Shown here: in pieces, positions 6,523-14,328 of the stretch | Layout of the letters: each line of letters opens with the position of its first letter | Position numbering within the stretch: the first letter of the stretch is position 1 | Source: UBA12158 sp035562735 | Lineage (GTDB): Bacteria; Patescibacteriota; Microgenomatia; UBA12405 | DNA: 23,563 bases | Assembly (NCBI GenBank): GCA_035562735.1 | Contig: DATMWB010000016.1 | Span: 1-23,563 of the forward strand | Direction of reading: 5' to 3' | The notes under the pieces: generated by a model | Told to the model about the DNA's origin: nothing | Databases searched by the model: none | What the model saw: the letters and a program-made list of their open reading frames with translations, nothing else | Translations under genes and position numbers: made by a program

Positions 6523-6542
6523 AGCTGATTTTATATTAACAA

Positions 6543-7217
6543 TTAAAGTTTATCTATAAAACTTTGTTTTTCTAAACAGTTGGCACAAAGATGACACTCA
6601 ACCAATTTATGATTGACCAACTTGGCGTTCCAACATGAGGTCGTTGAAGATAAAAGATTTTCTTTTTTGAGAATTTTTATTAAATCTAATTTTGTCTTTG
6701 CTTTGGCGGGCATAAACACTTTTAGGGGACGTAAAAATGATTTTGATAACAAGTCTTCAATTGATTTATGGTGAAAATAATCATTGTCACCAAAAACAAA
6801 GTTATCGTCCTGCATATAACCTATCGCAATTCCATCAGCATTAATTTGCTGGGCATAAATACCGGCAATTACCATAAATAGACTGTTTCTGCCGGGGACC
6901 CAAGCATCATTATCATCTTGAGAATGTGAACCAAGTAAAGAACTTTTGGTCAAGTCTTTCACTAAAGTAGTGGTAATTATTTTGCAATTTTCAAAGGAAG
7001 CTTTCGGTGGTATTGTTTTGGCTAAATATTCTTCGGCAGCATTAGCTGATTGTCCATAATTTATAAAAAGTGGATAAATCTTGTAGCCTTTTTTTTGCAA
7101 AAGGAGACCAACTGCTAAACTATCAATTCCTCCAGAAAATAATAAAACAACTTTTTTTGTTCTTTTTCTGGATAAACCGCGTAATAAATCAACGTTCATT
7201 TTTGTTTTAATTTCCAT
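6543..7217 (-). CDS. queC: QueC-like 7-cyano-7-deazaguanine synthase
   Basis: QueC converts 7-carboxy-7-deazaguanine to preQ0 using ATP and ammonia, a step towards queuosine and other 7-deazapurines. The 224-residue protein has the PP-loop SGGIDS (28-33), WVPGRNS in the middle, and the four-cysteine zinc site (C195, then C208, C211, C214 in CHLCANC). The start is one base after the radical SAM stop codon; an inner ATG at 7197-7199 is possible. QueD and QueE, the usual partners, are not in the window. The co-occurring QueF-like and YhhQ genes at the head of the same run support a deazapurine role. Confidence 0.87.
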   Translation of the reverse strand: MEIKTKMNVDLLRGLSRKRTKKVVLLFSGGIDSLAVGLLLQKKGYKIYPLFINYGQSANAAEEYLAKTIPPKASFENCKIITTTLVKDLTKSSLLGSHSQDDNDAWVPGRNSLFMVIAGIYAQQINADGIAIGYMQDDNFVFGDNDYFHHKSIEDLLSKSFLRPLKVFMPAKAKTKLDLIKILKKENLLSSTTSCWNAKLVNHKLVECHLCANCLEKQSFIDKL

Positions 7218-7218
7218 T

Positions 7219-8628
7219 TTAGTTGGTGGTTAATATATAAGGATGAAATAAATCGATTTGGCGGTATTTTTCTCTAAAGATTATATCCTGTTTTAGAGGA
7301 TCGTTACCTAAAATAAAAACACTTTGATCAAGAAGTGAATTTACTTCATCTAGAAGAGGCAAGATATCATTAAAACCAGTCCGAAAAGATGGATGATGAT
7401 ATGACTGGTATCCTGGCATAGCCAACAATTCTGGTGGAACAGGAAGTAATTTACCTGATTGTTGAAAGTCTTGATAAAGTGGCGTTCCTGGTTGAAGTTC
7501 TAAATTGGCGACGATGTGTCCTGAAGCTCCTAAGGCCTTTAACTGTTCTACCTCTCTAAGAATTACTTCCCTATTTTGATTATAAAATCCAATAATGTAG
7601 GTCAATATTACATTTATTCCACTGCCTTGTAATTTTTTCACTAATTCCCTGAGATTTACACCACTATTTTTTTCATAGCCCCCATCAATAATGCTTTCAA
7701 CACCAATATTGACTGTAGATAATCGCATATTTCCCTTTGTTAAAGTATCAATATTAAATTGAGTAATTACTTTTGAAGATGTGGTGGAAACTAAATTACA
7801 TTTAAAAGGAAGGTCTTTACATAGGGTAAAAACTCCCTCCCATTTTTTCCCTGCTAATCCCTGTGGTTCAGCAAGGCTTAGGGTAATTTCCCGATCACTG
7901 TTACCAATTTTACTTTGGCTTTGATGAATTGCCATGGCGATAGCTTCCGTAGATATGGGGTATGTTTCCTTTCTCCCCCACTGAGCAGTTGAAGGACAAA
8001 AGTCACAACCGTAACGACAACCAAAACCAGTAATTAGTAAACCATATCGAGTAGTCTTGGACATGCCATGAAAGGTGGTGGTGGTGTCTGAAGGTACAAT
8101 AATAGGTTGACGGGCATAATCGAGTGGTTCATGTAATATCCTTCTCATGCCCATGACTGAGTCACCTACTAGGCATTCATCAACAAAATGTCTGGTCTCT
8201 GGGAGTAGGGCCGAATTTGAACCGGCAATCAGATGTATTGACGGGTCTGTTTGTCTAACTAATGAGGCAATTTCTTTAAAGGTTTGATAGCCATTTAGAT
8301 AAGAGGCAAGATAGACATGACTATAATCCTCTTTGGCCAGAATTTCTACCATCTTTTCACTAGTAATTGGTTCTTCGATAACTTTACCAGGTGATTGAAC
8401 CTGCTTGGCAATAAAATGACCTGGAGCATTTCGTGGATACCAGTCGAAGGAAAAATCATCGATTCCAGGAAGAGGTTGCTCTGATAAATAATTGGTTAAG
8501 AAATTTGAGTCAACAAAGGGCAAGAGATCTTTCCGTTTTAATACCCCCTGTAAAAGAGGCCTTTTATCACTCCTGTTATAATCAGGATTTTGGGCTAAAA
8601 CATATAAAACATTAGTTTCTTTTGGCAT
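7219..8628 (-). CDS. Radical SAM enzyme with B12-binding-like N-terminus
   Basis: 469 residues. The N-terminal third (about 1-180) resembles the Rossmann-like B12-binding domain that precedes many radical SAM domains (VYLASYL, HLIAGSNSALLPE, ECLVGD), but I see no DxHxxG cobalamin motif. The iron-sulfur cluster motif is C204-RYG-C208-DF-C211. It is followed by YPISTEAIA, a strand-helix barrel (STVNIGVESIIDGGYEKNSG) and LELQPGTPLY. This layout matches the B12-binding-type radical SAM class that includes methylthiotransferase-like and unassigned enzymes, not the much smaller QueE. It overlaps the HDAC-family gene by 17 bases and is adjacent to queC. The reaction is unknown. Confidence 0.82.
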   Translation of the reverse strand: MPKETNVLYVLAQNPDYNRSDKRPLLQGVLKRKDLLPFVDSNFLTNYLSEQPLPGIDDFSFDWYPRNAPGHFIAKQVQSPGKVIEEPITSEKMVEILAKEDYSHVYLASYLNGYQTFKEIASLVRQTDPSIHLIAGSNSALLPETRHFVDECLVGDSVMGMRRILHEPLDYARQPIIVPSDTTTTFHGMSKTTRYGLLITGFGCRYGCDFCPSTAQWGRKETYPISTEAIAMAIHQSQSKIGNSDREITLSLAEPQGLAGKKWEGVFTLCKDLPFKCNLVSTTSSKVITQFNIDTLTKGNMRLSTVNIGVESIIDGGYEKNSGVNLRELVKKLQGSGINVILTYIIGFYNQNREVILREVEQLKALGASGHIVANLELQPGTPLYQDFQQSGKLLPVPPELLAMPGYQSYHHPSFRTGFNDILPLLDEVNSLLDQSVFILGNDPLKQDIIFREKYRQIDLFHPYILTTN

Positions 8629-9586
8629 ATTTATTCAGTGTTCTAAAAAATGCTTCAAATGATTCTGGAAGATGTGTTCCATATCCACCCTCAAGAATTA
8701 CGCTCGTGGGAATAGGAAAATTGCGACCAACCATGAAAGCCATATCTTCAAAGGTGGAGCTTGATATTTGAGTTGGTGAGTCAAAAGTTGGAGGATGATC
8801 GGTTCGATGGGTGTCAAAACCAGCCGAGATAACTAGAGTATCAGGGTTAATCTCGGCAATCTGGTCTATCGCCTTTTTAAAATTGGCTAAATATCTTTCT
8901 TCGCTAATACCTGGTTCGTAGGTGAAATTATATTGATGATTTTTTCCTAGGCCTGAACCGTGGTCATTTTGGTAACCAGTGTTAGGGTATAAATCGTGGG
9001 GATCGGCATGGGTTGAAACATAAATAATTTTTCCTAATCGGTTGACAATGGACTCCGATCCATTGCCGTGATGGTGGTCAAAATCTAAGACAGCCACTCG
9101 AGAAGATCTGTGTCTTTCCAGAGAATAGGCGGCAAGCATAGCATTGTTAAAAAAACAAAATCCTCCATAAAAATCATATCCCGCGTGATGACCTGGTGGA
9201 CGGGAAATTGAGTAAGTTAAAACACTTCTACTAGTTTTGATGATATCTGCAGAGGCAAGAGCACAACAGGCTGATGCTAAAGCATCAAAATAAGTTCCAG
9301 AATATATTGGGGTGCTATCAACCTGATCGAGACAAAAAGTAGTTCTTTTAGGAAAATTTTCTCTATCGCCACTAGCTTTTTTGAGGGCATCAACCATTCC
9401 CGGAGAATGAAGTTGTTTAAGTGAAGAAATATGTCCAATTCTGGGTTCAAAGACGGGAAAGTAGTCAGACTTGCCTACTGCAGTCATTATACCCTCAACT
9501 CTATCTGAATTTTCGCAACCATCATCTTGGCGAGGTCGATGGTGAAGATGTTGAGAACTATAAATAAGGGAAATTTTTTCTGTCAT
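8612..9586 (-). CDS. HDAC-family deacetylase / acetylpolyamine amidohydrolase-like
   Basis: Zinc amidohydrolase of the arginase/histone deacetylase fold, 324 residues. Catalytic histidines are in SRPPGHHAG (H133, H134). Zinc ligands fit DFDHHHGNG (D170, H172) and SAGFDTH (D258), and the C-terminal ILEGGYG loop is present. Bacterial members deacetylate acetylpolyamines or other acetylamides. It starts inside the stop codon of the synthetase-like gene (ATGA overlap) and overlaps the radical SAM gene, so it is firmly part of the operon. Beside an aminotransferase and an aaRS-like protein, it probably removes an acyl group from a pathway amine; that is inference. Confidence 0.9.
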   Translation of the reverse strand: MTEKISLIYSSQHLHHRPRQDDGCENSDRVEGIMTAVGKSDYFPVFEPRIGHISSLKQLHSPGMVDALKKASGDRENFPKRTTFCLDQVDSTPIYSGTYFDALASACCALASADIIKTSRSVLTYSISRPPGHHAGYDFYGGFCFFNNAMLAAYSLERHRSSRVAVLDFDHHHGNGSESIVNRLGKIIYVSTHADPHDLYPNTGYQNDHGSGLGKNHQYNFTYEPGISEERYLANFKKAIDQIAEINPDTLVISAGFDTHRTDHPPTFDSPTQISSSTFEDMAFMVGRNFPIPTSVILEGGYGTHLPESFEAFFRTLNKYAKRN

Positions 9587-10752
9587 ATTTTGAGGAATAA
9601 ATTAGAAATTATTTTGTCCAAAGATTTACTTGAACTATATTTTTTTAAAGAAGAATATAGTCTTTTAATATCCAAAGGATATTGTTTTCCATTATCTCTT
9701 TCTCGCAAAAAATGTTTTTTTGATTTGTCGATAATAATTAGATAAGGTATACCGATGAGATCAGCTTGTTGGTAACGTTTGGTCATTTTACCAGAAGAAA
9801 ATACAGGAGTCGGTCCAACAAATGGAGTTATTTTTTGGGATATCTCAGCTGAAATTTTGAGGTTTTCTTCGTTGTTGTCTATCGGTAATATGGCAAAAGA
9901 ATAAGGAGTAATTGATAATGGTAAATTTAAAAAGACTCTATTATTGTCTTTATCAAGTAGGGTTTTAGTAAGTACATAAATAGGTCTATCGCTTGAAAAA
10001 GATATTTCGAAATCTTGCGGATAATCTTTATTAATTTGTAATTTTGTCTTTGAAAATTGACTATGTTTTGCAAAATCATAATCTGCACGATACTGGATAC
10101 CTAAAAGTTCCAACTCGGGTTCTCCTTTAATTTTGTAATTTAGAGCATAGGCCCTAGTGGCATAGAAAGGTTTTTCTTGGCCAAGTTTTTCTTTAAAGAT
10201 AAGGCCTGTTTTTGAAATCCCCACAGATGTCATTAATAGAAAAGCTAGTTCTTTTAGATTATTGACTACTGTCTCATAATCAAAAGAATCTTTTTTAAAA
10301 ATCAAATGACCTTCGTGGGCAGTGTACTGTCGAGTGCGGATTTGATATTCAGTTTGTTGGTCATTGGGAAGAGCAATTCCAACTTGATAAATTTTTAACG
10401 GGGTAATGTTGTCAAAATTATCTAATAAGAGTTTTAAGAGTGAAAAAATTGTTGTGGCCATTTCAGGTCGACCGTTTAAACTCACGCCACTTGAAGTTTT
10501 TGTGGAAAACATTTCCTTTTTATATCTTTTATAATGACCACTGGCTTTCCAGGCTTCGGTTGAATACAAAACAGGAGTTTCTATCTCAAAAAAACCATTG
10601 CTTTCAAATATTTTTCTAAATATTGATTCAACTTTATTTTTTAGTTGTTTTCCACTGGGACCATAGGTATAAAAACCATTTACCCCATAGCAGTGTGTTT
10701 CTGGACCCCATATAAATCCACTGTCTTTTAGTCGACTCTTTAAATTATCCAT
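9583..10752 (-). CDS. Glycyl-tRNA-synthetase paralogue (class II aaRS-like)
   Basis: From the ATG at 10750-10752 (overlapping the upstream stop as ATGGATAA) the protein has 389 residues. In-frame ATGs also exist at 10759-10761 and 10801-10803. It aligns by eye with alpha2-type GlyRS: SGFIWGPETHCYG and FYTYGPSG near the start, TEAWKASGHY, GRPEMATTIF (like LRPETAQGIF), IRTRQYTAHEGHL, ELLGIQYRADYDFAKHS, SSDR, and a class IIa anticodon-binding domain (TKRYQQADLIGIPYLI). The motif 2 segment that should read FRNE is LPND (residues 128-131), so the ATP-contacting Arg is replaced by Pro; the motif 3 Arg (R256) remains. It is shorter than usual GlyRS. Its place inside a sugar/deazapurine gene run suggests a repurposed synthetase, but a divergent housekeeping GlyRS is not excluded. 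Confidence 0.75.
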   Translation of the reverse strand: MDNLKSRLKDSGFIWGPETHCYGVNGFYTYGPSGKQLKNKVESIFRKIFESNGFFEIETPVLYSTEAWKASGHYKRYKKEMFSTKTSSGVSLNGRPEMATTIFSLLKLLLDNFDNITPLKIYQVGIALPNDQQTEYQIRTRQYTAHEGHLIFKKDSFDYETVVNNLKELAFLLMTSVGISKTGLIFKEKLGQEKPFYATRAYALNYKIKGEPELELLGIQYRADYDFAKHSQFSKTKLQINKDYPQDFEISFSSDRPIYVLTKTLLDKDNNRVFLNLPLSITPYSFAILPIDNNEENLKISAEISQKITPFVGPTPVFSSGKMTKRYQQADLIGIPYLIIIDKSKKHFLRERDNGKQYPLDIKRLYSSLKKYSSSKSLDKIISNLFLKI

Positions 10753-11539
10753 TGATCTCATTAAATAAATAATTTGGGTTGTTGTAGATGGTGACTTGGC
10801 CATTATTTTCTTGTGTCAAATATTTTATTTCATCACTCCATTTGTCATTCATTGCAGTTTTTTGAAATTCGAGATCAGCAAGCATTTCTAAAATAGGATT
10901 GCCGATCGAATATTGACCAATATTTAAAAGTGTGTTGTCAGATATTATAAATTTATTTAACAAGTCTAGTTTTAGAGTTTTGCCATTTTTTAAATACATG
11001 ATTATTTCCCTTCTGGGATTGGAATAACCAGCATTAACTTCCCAGGTAACTTGTTGTTTAAACAAATAAAAACTTAAATCAATATCATGAATTCCAAGGT
11101 CGTACATTGGATTATTTGAAGATAGGGGTGGGAGTCCAAAACGATAGCTCTCAACGTGGTGAACATCTGAGGCTTTGATATTTTTTTTGACGAACTTAAT
11201 AGTGGGGTTGTATCTTTCTAATGTAGATTGACAAAGAATACACCGATGTTCTTCGGCTAATTTTTCAAGAATTCTTGCTTCATTAAACTTTGTACAGAGA
11301 GGCTTTTCACAAAGAACATTGTAATTTGCCTCTAGAAGCTTTTTGACGATACTAAAATGGGTATTGATTGGAGTCGCAACGATCACTAGGTCAACGGTGG
11401 GATGATAATGAATAAATTCTTCGACATATGTAAAATAGGGTCGATTGCCGGTGGGATAGATATCAACAATATAACTAGTTGGCATTAGGCTGTCGTACAA
11501 CTTTCCCATTTTTCCAAAACCAATGATTGCTGTTTTCAT
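10745..11539 (-). CDS. Gfo/Idh/MocA-family oxidoreductase
   Basis: NAD(P)-dependent dehydrogenase of the family that oxidises or reduces sugar and nucleotide-sugar hydroxyls. The 264-residue protein starts with the Rossmann loop GFGKMG (7-12), has the family motif CEKPL (77-81) with Lys79, and DLGIHDID (147-154) with the catalytic-region Asp147 and His151. It is shorter than usual (about 330-370), with a reduced C-terminal sheet domain. It starts one base after the glycosyltransferase stop. Between a DegT aminotransferase and other sugar genes, a 3-keto-sugar-forming role is a natural guess, since that pairing is known in aminosugar pathways. Confidence 0.85.
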   Translation of the reverse strand: MKTAIIGFGKMGKLYDSLMPTSYIVDIYPTGNRPYFTYVEEFIHYHPTVDLVIVATPINTHFSIVKKLLEANYNVLCEKPLCTKFNEARILEKLAEEHRCILCQSTLERYNPTIKFVKKNIKASDVHHVESYRFGLPPLSSNNPMYDLGIHDIDLSFYLFKQQVTWEVNAGYSNPRREIIMYLKNGKTLKLDLLNKFIISDNTLLNIGQYSIGNPILEMLADLEFQKTAMNDKWSDEIKYLTQENNGQVTIYNNPNYLFNEING

Positions 11540-11540
11540 A

Positions 11541-12602
11541 TTATTTTTGGATAATAAAATTTGAGAATTTAATTGCTAACTTTTGCCAAGAAAGGTTTTT
11601 TGCTAACTCAAGATTATTTGTTGAACAAATTTTTTCCATTCGAGAAGCTCTCTCAATTCCTAAGCGCCAACTTTGTGGATTGTTGTCCACCATACAACCA
11701 GTAACTCCATCTTTTAATAGCCACTCCATCCTACCTTTTCCCATAACAATCGGTTTTCCGACAGCTAAATATTCACTAATTGCAATTGGGCTACAGTCAA
11801 CTTCAACAGGAAAAACAAGAACGTCGGCAATATTGGTAAAGTTTGGAACTTCACTGAGATCTACCGCACCACACTTGATGATATTGTCTTTTTTCGGAAT
11901 TTGGTTACTGATAGGACCGTCACCTACGACAAAGAAGATAAAATCTTCGGGTATCGATTCAGAAATAATTTTGATATTGTCATACCAATATCCGAGCTTA
12001 CCTGTATAAACAACAATCTTCTTCCCTTCAAGATGACACTGATATTTTCTTTCAATTTCTTGACGAACTTTTTTCTTTTTTACACTAGAGTAAGGGTAAA
12101 AAATTTTGTCATCATAACCATTGGGGACAATTTCATACTGATGTTCTTTTTGGCTCCATTTTTTCAATGCTTCTAGTATTACTGGAGATTGGGCTATGAT
12201 TTTGTCTACTCTGTCAAGAGTTTCCTGAAGGGAATATCTTAATAAAAAAAATTGTTTATTAACACCATACTCTTTGAGATACATCTCTTCATACCAGTCA
12301 ATACAGTCAAAAATTATGGGAATATTAACATTGGAATCAACAACCAAGATACTTAGTGGATTGTCGATAAAAAGATAATCATATTTTTTATTTGATAGAT
12401 GTTGATTTAATTTGTCTCTTTCTTTTGTAATACTAGAAATATCAGTGATTGAGCCGTGATTGAAAAAATCAAACTTTATTCCAGAAATGTGTTTTAATAA
12501 TTGTCGTTCACGTTGGGGAAAACCGACAAGATATGAATCGTCAAAATGTTGAAGACTTTGTGAATATACTTTTTCTCCAACTTTTAATATTTTGGGGTTC
12601 AT
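11541..12602 (-). CDS. GT4-type glycosyltransferase
   Basis: 353 residues with the GT-B fold of family 4-like glycosyltransferases. The N-terminal half is divergent (includes YLVGFPQRERQLL and PIIFDCIDWYEEM), and the linker contains IVPNGYDDKIFYP, common at the start of the nucleotide-sugar-binding half. That half has VVYTGKLGYWYDN, FFVVGDGP, and the donor-site segment VDCSPIAISEYLAVGKPIV, where the usual Ex7E reads Dx7E. No signal or membrane segment is seen, so it is cytoplasmic. The start overlaps the aminotransferase stop as ATGA. It probably attaches the sugar made by its neighbours; the acceptor is unknown. Confidence 0.84.
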   Translation of the reverse strand: MNPKILKVGEKVYSQSLQHFDDSYLVGFPQRERQLLKHISGIKFDFFNHGSITDISSITKERDKLNQHLSNKKYDYLFIDNPLSILVVDSNVNIPIIFDCIDWYEEMYLKEYGVNKQFFLLRYSLQETLDRVDKIIAQSPVILEALKKWSQKEHQYEIVPNGYDDKIFYPYSSVKKKKVRQEIERKYQCHLEGKKIVVYTGKLGYWYDNIKIISESIPEDFIFFVVGDGPISNQIPKKDNIIKCGAVDLSEVPNFTNIADVLVFPVEVDCSPIAISEYLAVGKPIVMGKGRMEWLLKDGVTGCMVDNNPQSWRLGIERASRMEKICSTNNLELAKNLSWQKLAIKFSNFIIQK

Positions 12603-13591
12603 CTAAACCACTCCTTTAGAGCAATTTTTATTCTATTTATTTCTTTCCTTGTCAAATTCCATCGACAAGGAATAGCAACAATTTTTGAAGTTAAATCGGT
12701 GTATTTCCCCTTTTCACTTTCGGGAAGAATTTCATCGCCGTAGTAGATAATAGTGTCTATTAGCTTTTTTGATAAAAATTCACGGAACTCCTCACGTCTT
12801 TCAACCAGCAGATTAAAAATGGAATAAATATGTCTTTGGTTTTTTTCCTCTTTTAAAAATGGCTGATTACTATGTATGACATCGATAAACTCTTTGGCAA
12901 TATTTCTTTGAATTTCTATCTTTTCTTCGTAGTTCTCAAACTCGGATAATAAAAACTCGGCTTTTATTTCATCCATTCTCAGATTCAACCCTGGTGACTC
13001 GGTCATCTTGCCACCAAGTCGACCACACTCGATGAGTTTTTTCATTTCGATATAATAATTTTCATCGTTGGTGACGACAGCACCGCCATGACCGCAGGTA
13101 TGAAAAGATTTGGTAGGATAAAAACTAAAACAACCAATTTTTCCAAAAGTACCAACTTTTTTTCCTGATATTTCAGCCCCAAATGACTGACAGGCATCTT
13201 CGATGTAATCTTCACCAGAATTTAAAATCAAATTATTGGGTTGACCAAAAAGATGGGTAACAACTTGTAGACTATCTTTGGCTACGCTTTCCTTTTGGTG
13301 AAGAATGGTTCTTACATAATTTATTTTGTAGTTTAAAATTCTTGCGGGTTGGTAGGTGGCGGGAAAAGTGTAGGGGTCAACTGATAGGGTATGATATTTG
13401 TCTTTTAACACCCAATAGGCGGCTAGTAGCGCCGAAGTACCACTGTTGGTAAGAATGAGGTATTTTACGTTAAGATATTTTTTTAATCTTTCTTCGAGCA
13501 AAGACATAGATTGCCCATCAATCCATTTACCAGATTTTAAAATGTGGCTTTTAAAATTTGACTGTATTTTATAAAAAGAGATTGGTTTCAT
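12599..13591 (-). CDS. DegT/DnrJ/EryC1/StrS aminotransferase
   Basis: PLP-dependent sugar aminotransferase, 330 residues. Visible are TNSGTSALLAAYW (48-60) for PLP phosphate binding, the pyridine-contacting Asp in IEDACQSFG (D132), the Schiff-base lysine K161 in YPTKSFHTCGHGG, and the substrate loop LNLRMDEIKAEF. The family places an amino group on keto-sugars, usually nucleotide-linked, or on inosose-type cyclitols. It is slightly short for the family (about 370). It is translationally coupled to the glycosyltransferase and follows the PIG-L gene by 7 bases, supporting an aminosugar or aminocyclitol product. Confidence 0.92.
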   Translation of the reverse strand: MKPISFYKIQSNFKSHILKSGKWIDGQSMSLLEERLKKYLNVKYLILTNSGTSALLAAYWVLKDKYHTLSVDPYTFPATYQPARILNYKINYVRTILHQKESVAKDSLQVVTHLFGQPNNLILNSGEDYIEDACQSFGAEISGKKVGTFGKIGCFSFYPTKSFHTCGHGGAVVTNDENYYIEMKKLIECGRLGGKMTESPGLNLRMDEIKAEFLLSEFENYEEKIEIQRNIAKEFIDVIHSNQPFLKEEKNQRHIYSIFNLLVERREEFREFLSKKLIDTIIYYGDEILPESEKGKYTDLTSKIVAIPCRWNLTRKEINRIKIALKEWFR

Positions 13592-13598
13592 GGAAGAT

Positions 13599-14324
13599 TT
13601 ATAATTTTGTCAATTTTAATAACATCTTTAAGGATTGGTAATTTAATGGAGAATAATTGTCTACGATAAAAGCTTCACCGTATTTATAACCAGCAGTTTT
13701 TCCTCTTAGAGTGGCGAGGGTTTCAAGTTTTTTGAACAGCCACTTTGAGGTTGTATGGTGTTCTGACATTACTGTTTCGTAAAACTTAAAGGCCTCAAGT
13801 TTTTTGATTAGGTTGGCTTTTGAAACTGAAGATACGACCTGATAAGCAAAAGGAGTGGACATTTCAAGGTCTACTTCCCCTTGAAGGACTAATTTGGCTG
13901 ACCAAATTTTTCTACCGCCACAAAGCTCACAACCACTTTGAAAATTGGCCTCGGCAACAACAGATCCAAGAGTGCGATGGTCAATGTGTTTGTCTTTTGA
14001 GTAATGAGTAATAATAATATCAGGCTCGAAATTCCTGATCTCATGGATTACTGATTTGATTAATTTACCTAAATCAAACTCAAGGTGCATATCTTTAAAA
14101 CCTAAAAAACTACAGCTAAAACCTAGACATTTAGCTGAATTATTGGCCTCTTTTTTGGTTCGAAGAGCTCTCTTTGAGCTAGATTCGGAGGCAAAATAAG
14201 CTTCTTCGTTTTGACTACAATAGGAGACATGGACCTGATGACCACTTTTTATTAGTTTGTCGATAGTGGCACCACAAATAATTACTTCATCATCTGGATG
14301 GGCAACGACTACAAGTAGTTTCAT
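13599..14324 (-). CDS. PIG-L/LmbE-family deacetylase
   Basis: 241 residues. The zinc motif AHPDDE (8-13) opens the protein and the second ligand site KHIDHRTLG (H113, H116) follows, so all metal-binding residues are present. PIG-L enzymes remove N-acetyl groups from GlcNAc conjugates (GlcNAc-PI, MshB, BshB and antibiotic tailoring enzymes). The C-terminal third (after about 150) is variable and includes SEHHTTSKWLFKK. It lies 4 bases after the dehydrogenase gene. A TATTAT six bases before its ATG might give an internal start. Together with the HDAC-family gene, the operon has two different deacetylases. Confidence 0.9.
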   Translation of the reverse strand: MKLLVVVAHPDDEVIICGATIDKLIKSGHQVHVSYCSQNEEAYFASESSSKRALRTKKEANNSAKCLGFSCSFLGFKDMHLEFDLGKLIKSVIHEIRNFEPDIIITHYSKDKHIDHRTLGSVVAEANFQSGCELCGGRKIWSAKLVLQGEVDLEMSTPFAYQVVSSVSKANLIKKLEAFKFYETVMSEHHTTSKWLFKKLETLATLRGKTAGYKYGEAFIVDNYSPLNYQSLKMLLKLTKL

Positions 14325-14328
14325 ATTT

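Noticed and set aside
7219..8628. Radical SAM gene as QueE, the usual QueC partner
   Set aside because: QueE is about 200-250 residues without a large N-terminal domain; this 469-residue enzyme has the B12-binding-type layout.
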